From assembly GCA_031280705.1 (NCBI GenBank), contig JAITGJ010000008.1:1-5190 (forward strand): DNA of 5,190 nucleotides, read 5' to 3'. Under the pieces are notes generated by a model. That model searched no databases and had not been told where the DNA came from. It saw only the letters and a list, made by a program, of their open reading frames with translations. A program made the translations under genes and the position numbers. The stretch comes from Spirochaetaceae bacterium (GTDB lineage Bacteria > Spirochaetota > Spirochaetia > Treponematales > Breznakiellaceae). How positions within the stretch are numbered: the first letter of the stretch is position 1; every line of letters begins with the position of its first letter. Below, one piece after another: positions 5,102-5,190 of this stretch.

Positions 5102-5130
5102 TAGACACCCCGGGTAAAACATGGCACAAT
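5102..5130 (+). promoter_or_regulatory. Candidate promoter for the rightward nitroreductase-like gene
   Basis: TAGACA (5102-5107, 5/6 of consensus) is followed after 17 bases by CACAAT (5125-5130, 4/6). The predicted start near 5137 leaves a short leader of about 15 bases that still contains AAGGAGG. The hexamers are plausible and the short leader is unusual. Confidence 0.35.
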
Positions 5131-5151
5131 GCGGAAAGGAGGCATATTATC

Positions 5152-5190
5152 GTGAATAATCCTGTTTTAACCGCCATTTCCGAACGCCGG
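5152..5190 (+). CDS. Start of a nitroreductase-family protein (partial, runs off right edge)
   Basis: GTG 5152 follows a very strong ribosome site, GGAAAGGAGG (5133-5142), at a spacing of 9 bases. The 13 visible codons read MNNPVLTAISERR. This matches the usual opening of FMN-dependent nitroreductases, where a short N terminus leads into a VLEAIxxRRSxRxF-type stretch that contacts the flavin phosphate. Such enzymes reduce nitro compounds, quinones or related substrates with NAD(P)H. The call rests on 13 residues and the ribosome site only. The gene is divergent from the hypothetical gene on the minus strand. Confidence 0.6.
   Translation, partial: MNNPVLTAISERR

Noticed and set aside
4107..5117. 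Long plus-strand open frame (336 codons) opposite the hypothetical gene.
   Set aside because: It is rich in Lys, Arg, Gly and Phe in a pattern typical of antisense reading, has no ribosome site and no recognisable domain. The minus-strand frame has more natural composition.
1..5190. CRISPR array, tRNA, rRNA, or insertion sequence.
   Set aside because: No regularly spaced repeats, no tRNA-like cloverleaf or conserved rRNA stretch noticed by eye, and no transposase-like protein. A covariance-model scan was not possible.

Overview
The window looks like chromosomal DNA from a spirochaete of the Treponema type, possibly a gut or termite-associated relative. This is inferred from the character of the proteins, the mixed base composition and the intergenic palindromes of the CTCTAAAAAC type. 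No rRNA or other marker gene is present to prove it.

Layout from left to right. Positions 1-444 hold no recognisable protein gene. They contain two related palindromes (1-37, 87-116), an AT-rich stretch (about 120-295) with minus-strand promoter, Shine-Dalgarno and mini-ORF signals, and a GC-rich, hairpin-dense block (296-444). A minus-strand pair follows: a LysM-LysM-M23 envelope protein (2486 to 1551) and, about 60 bases downstream, a group 2-like sigma-70 factor (1488 to 445). A divergent plus-strand pair starts from a near-consensus promoter at 2627-2654: a CYTH-domain, CyaB-type adenylate cyclase or triphosphatase (2737-3357) and a dCMP/CMP deaminase (3420-3914). A palindrome overlaps the first gene's stop codon. 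A GC-rich, hairpin-rich intergenic stretch (3915-4010) separates the deaminase from a convergent minus-strand gene of unknown function (ends at 4005). At the right edge a plus-strand gene begins at GTG 5152. Its first 13 codons read like the start of a nitroreductase-family protein and it runs out of the window.

The most notable biology is the LysM/M23 gene followed directly by a stress-type sigma factor. This mirrors nlpD-rpoS of gammaproteobacteria. The M23 domain here contains no histidine at all, so it cannot be a zinc peptidase. As with NlpD and EnvC, it is more likely a regulator of, or scaffold for, cell-wall hydrolases. The cyaB-like gene and the deaminase probably share a transcript, but no common pathway is evident: one makes or hydrolyses a nucleotide- or polyphosphate-type substrate, the other supplies dUMP for dTMP synthesis. 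I see no CRISPR array, tRNA, rRNA, transposase or phage gene.
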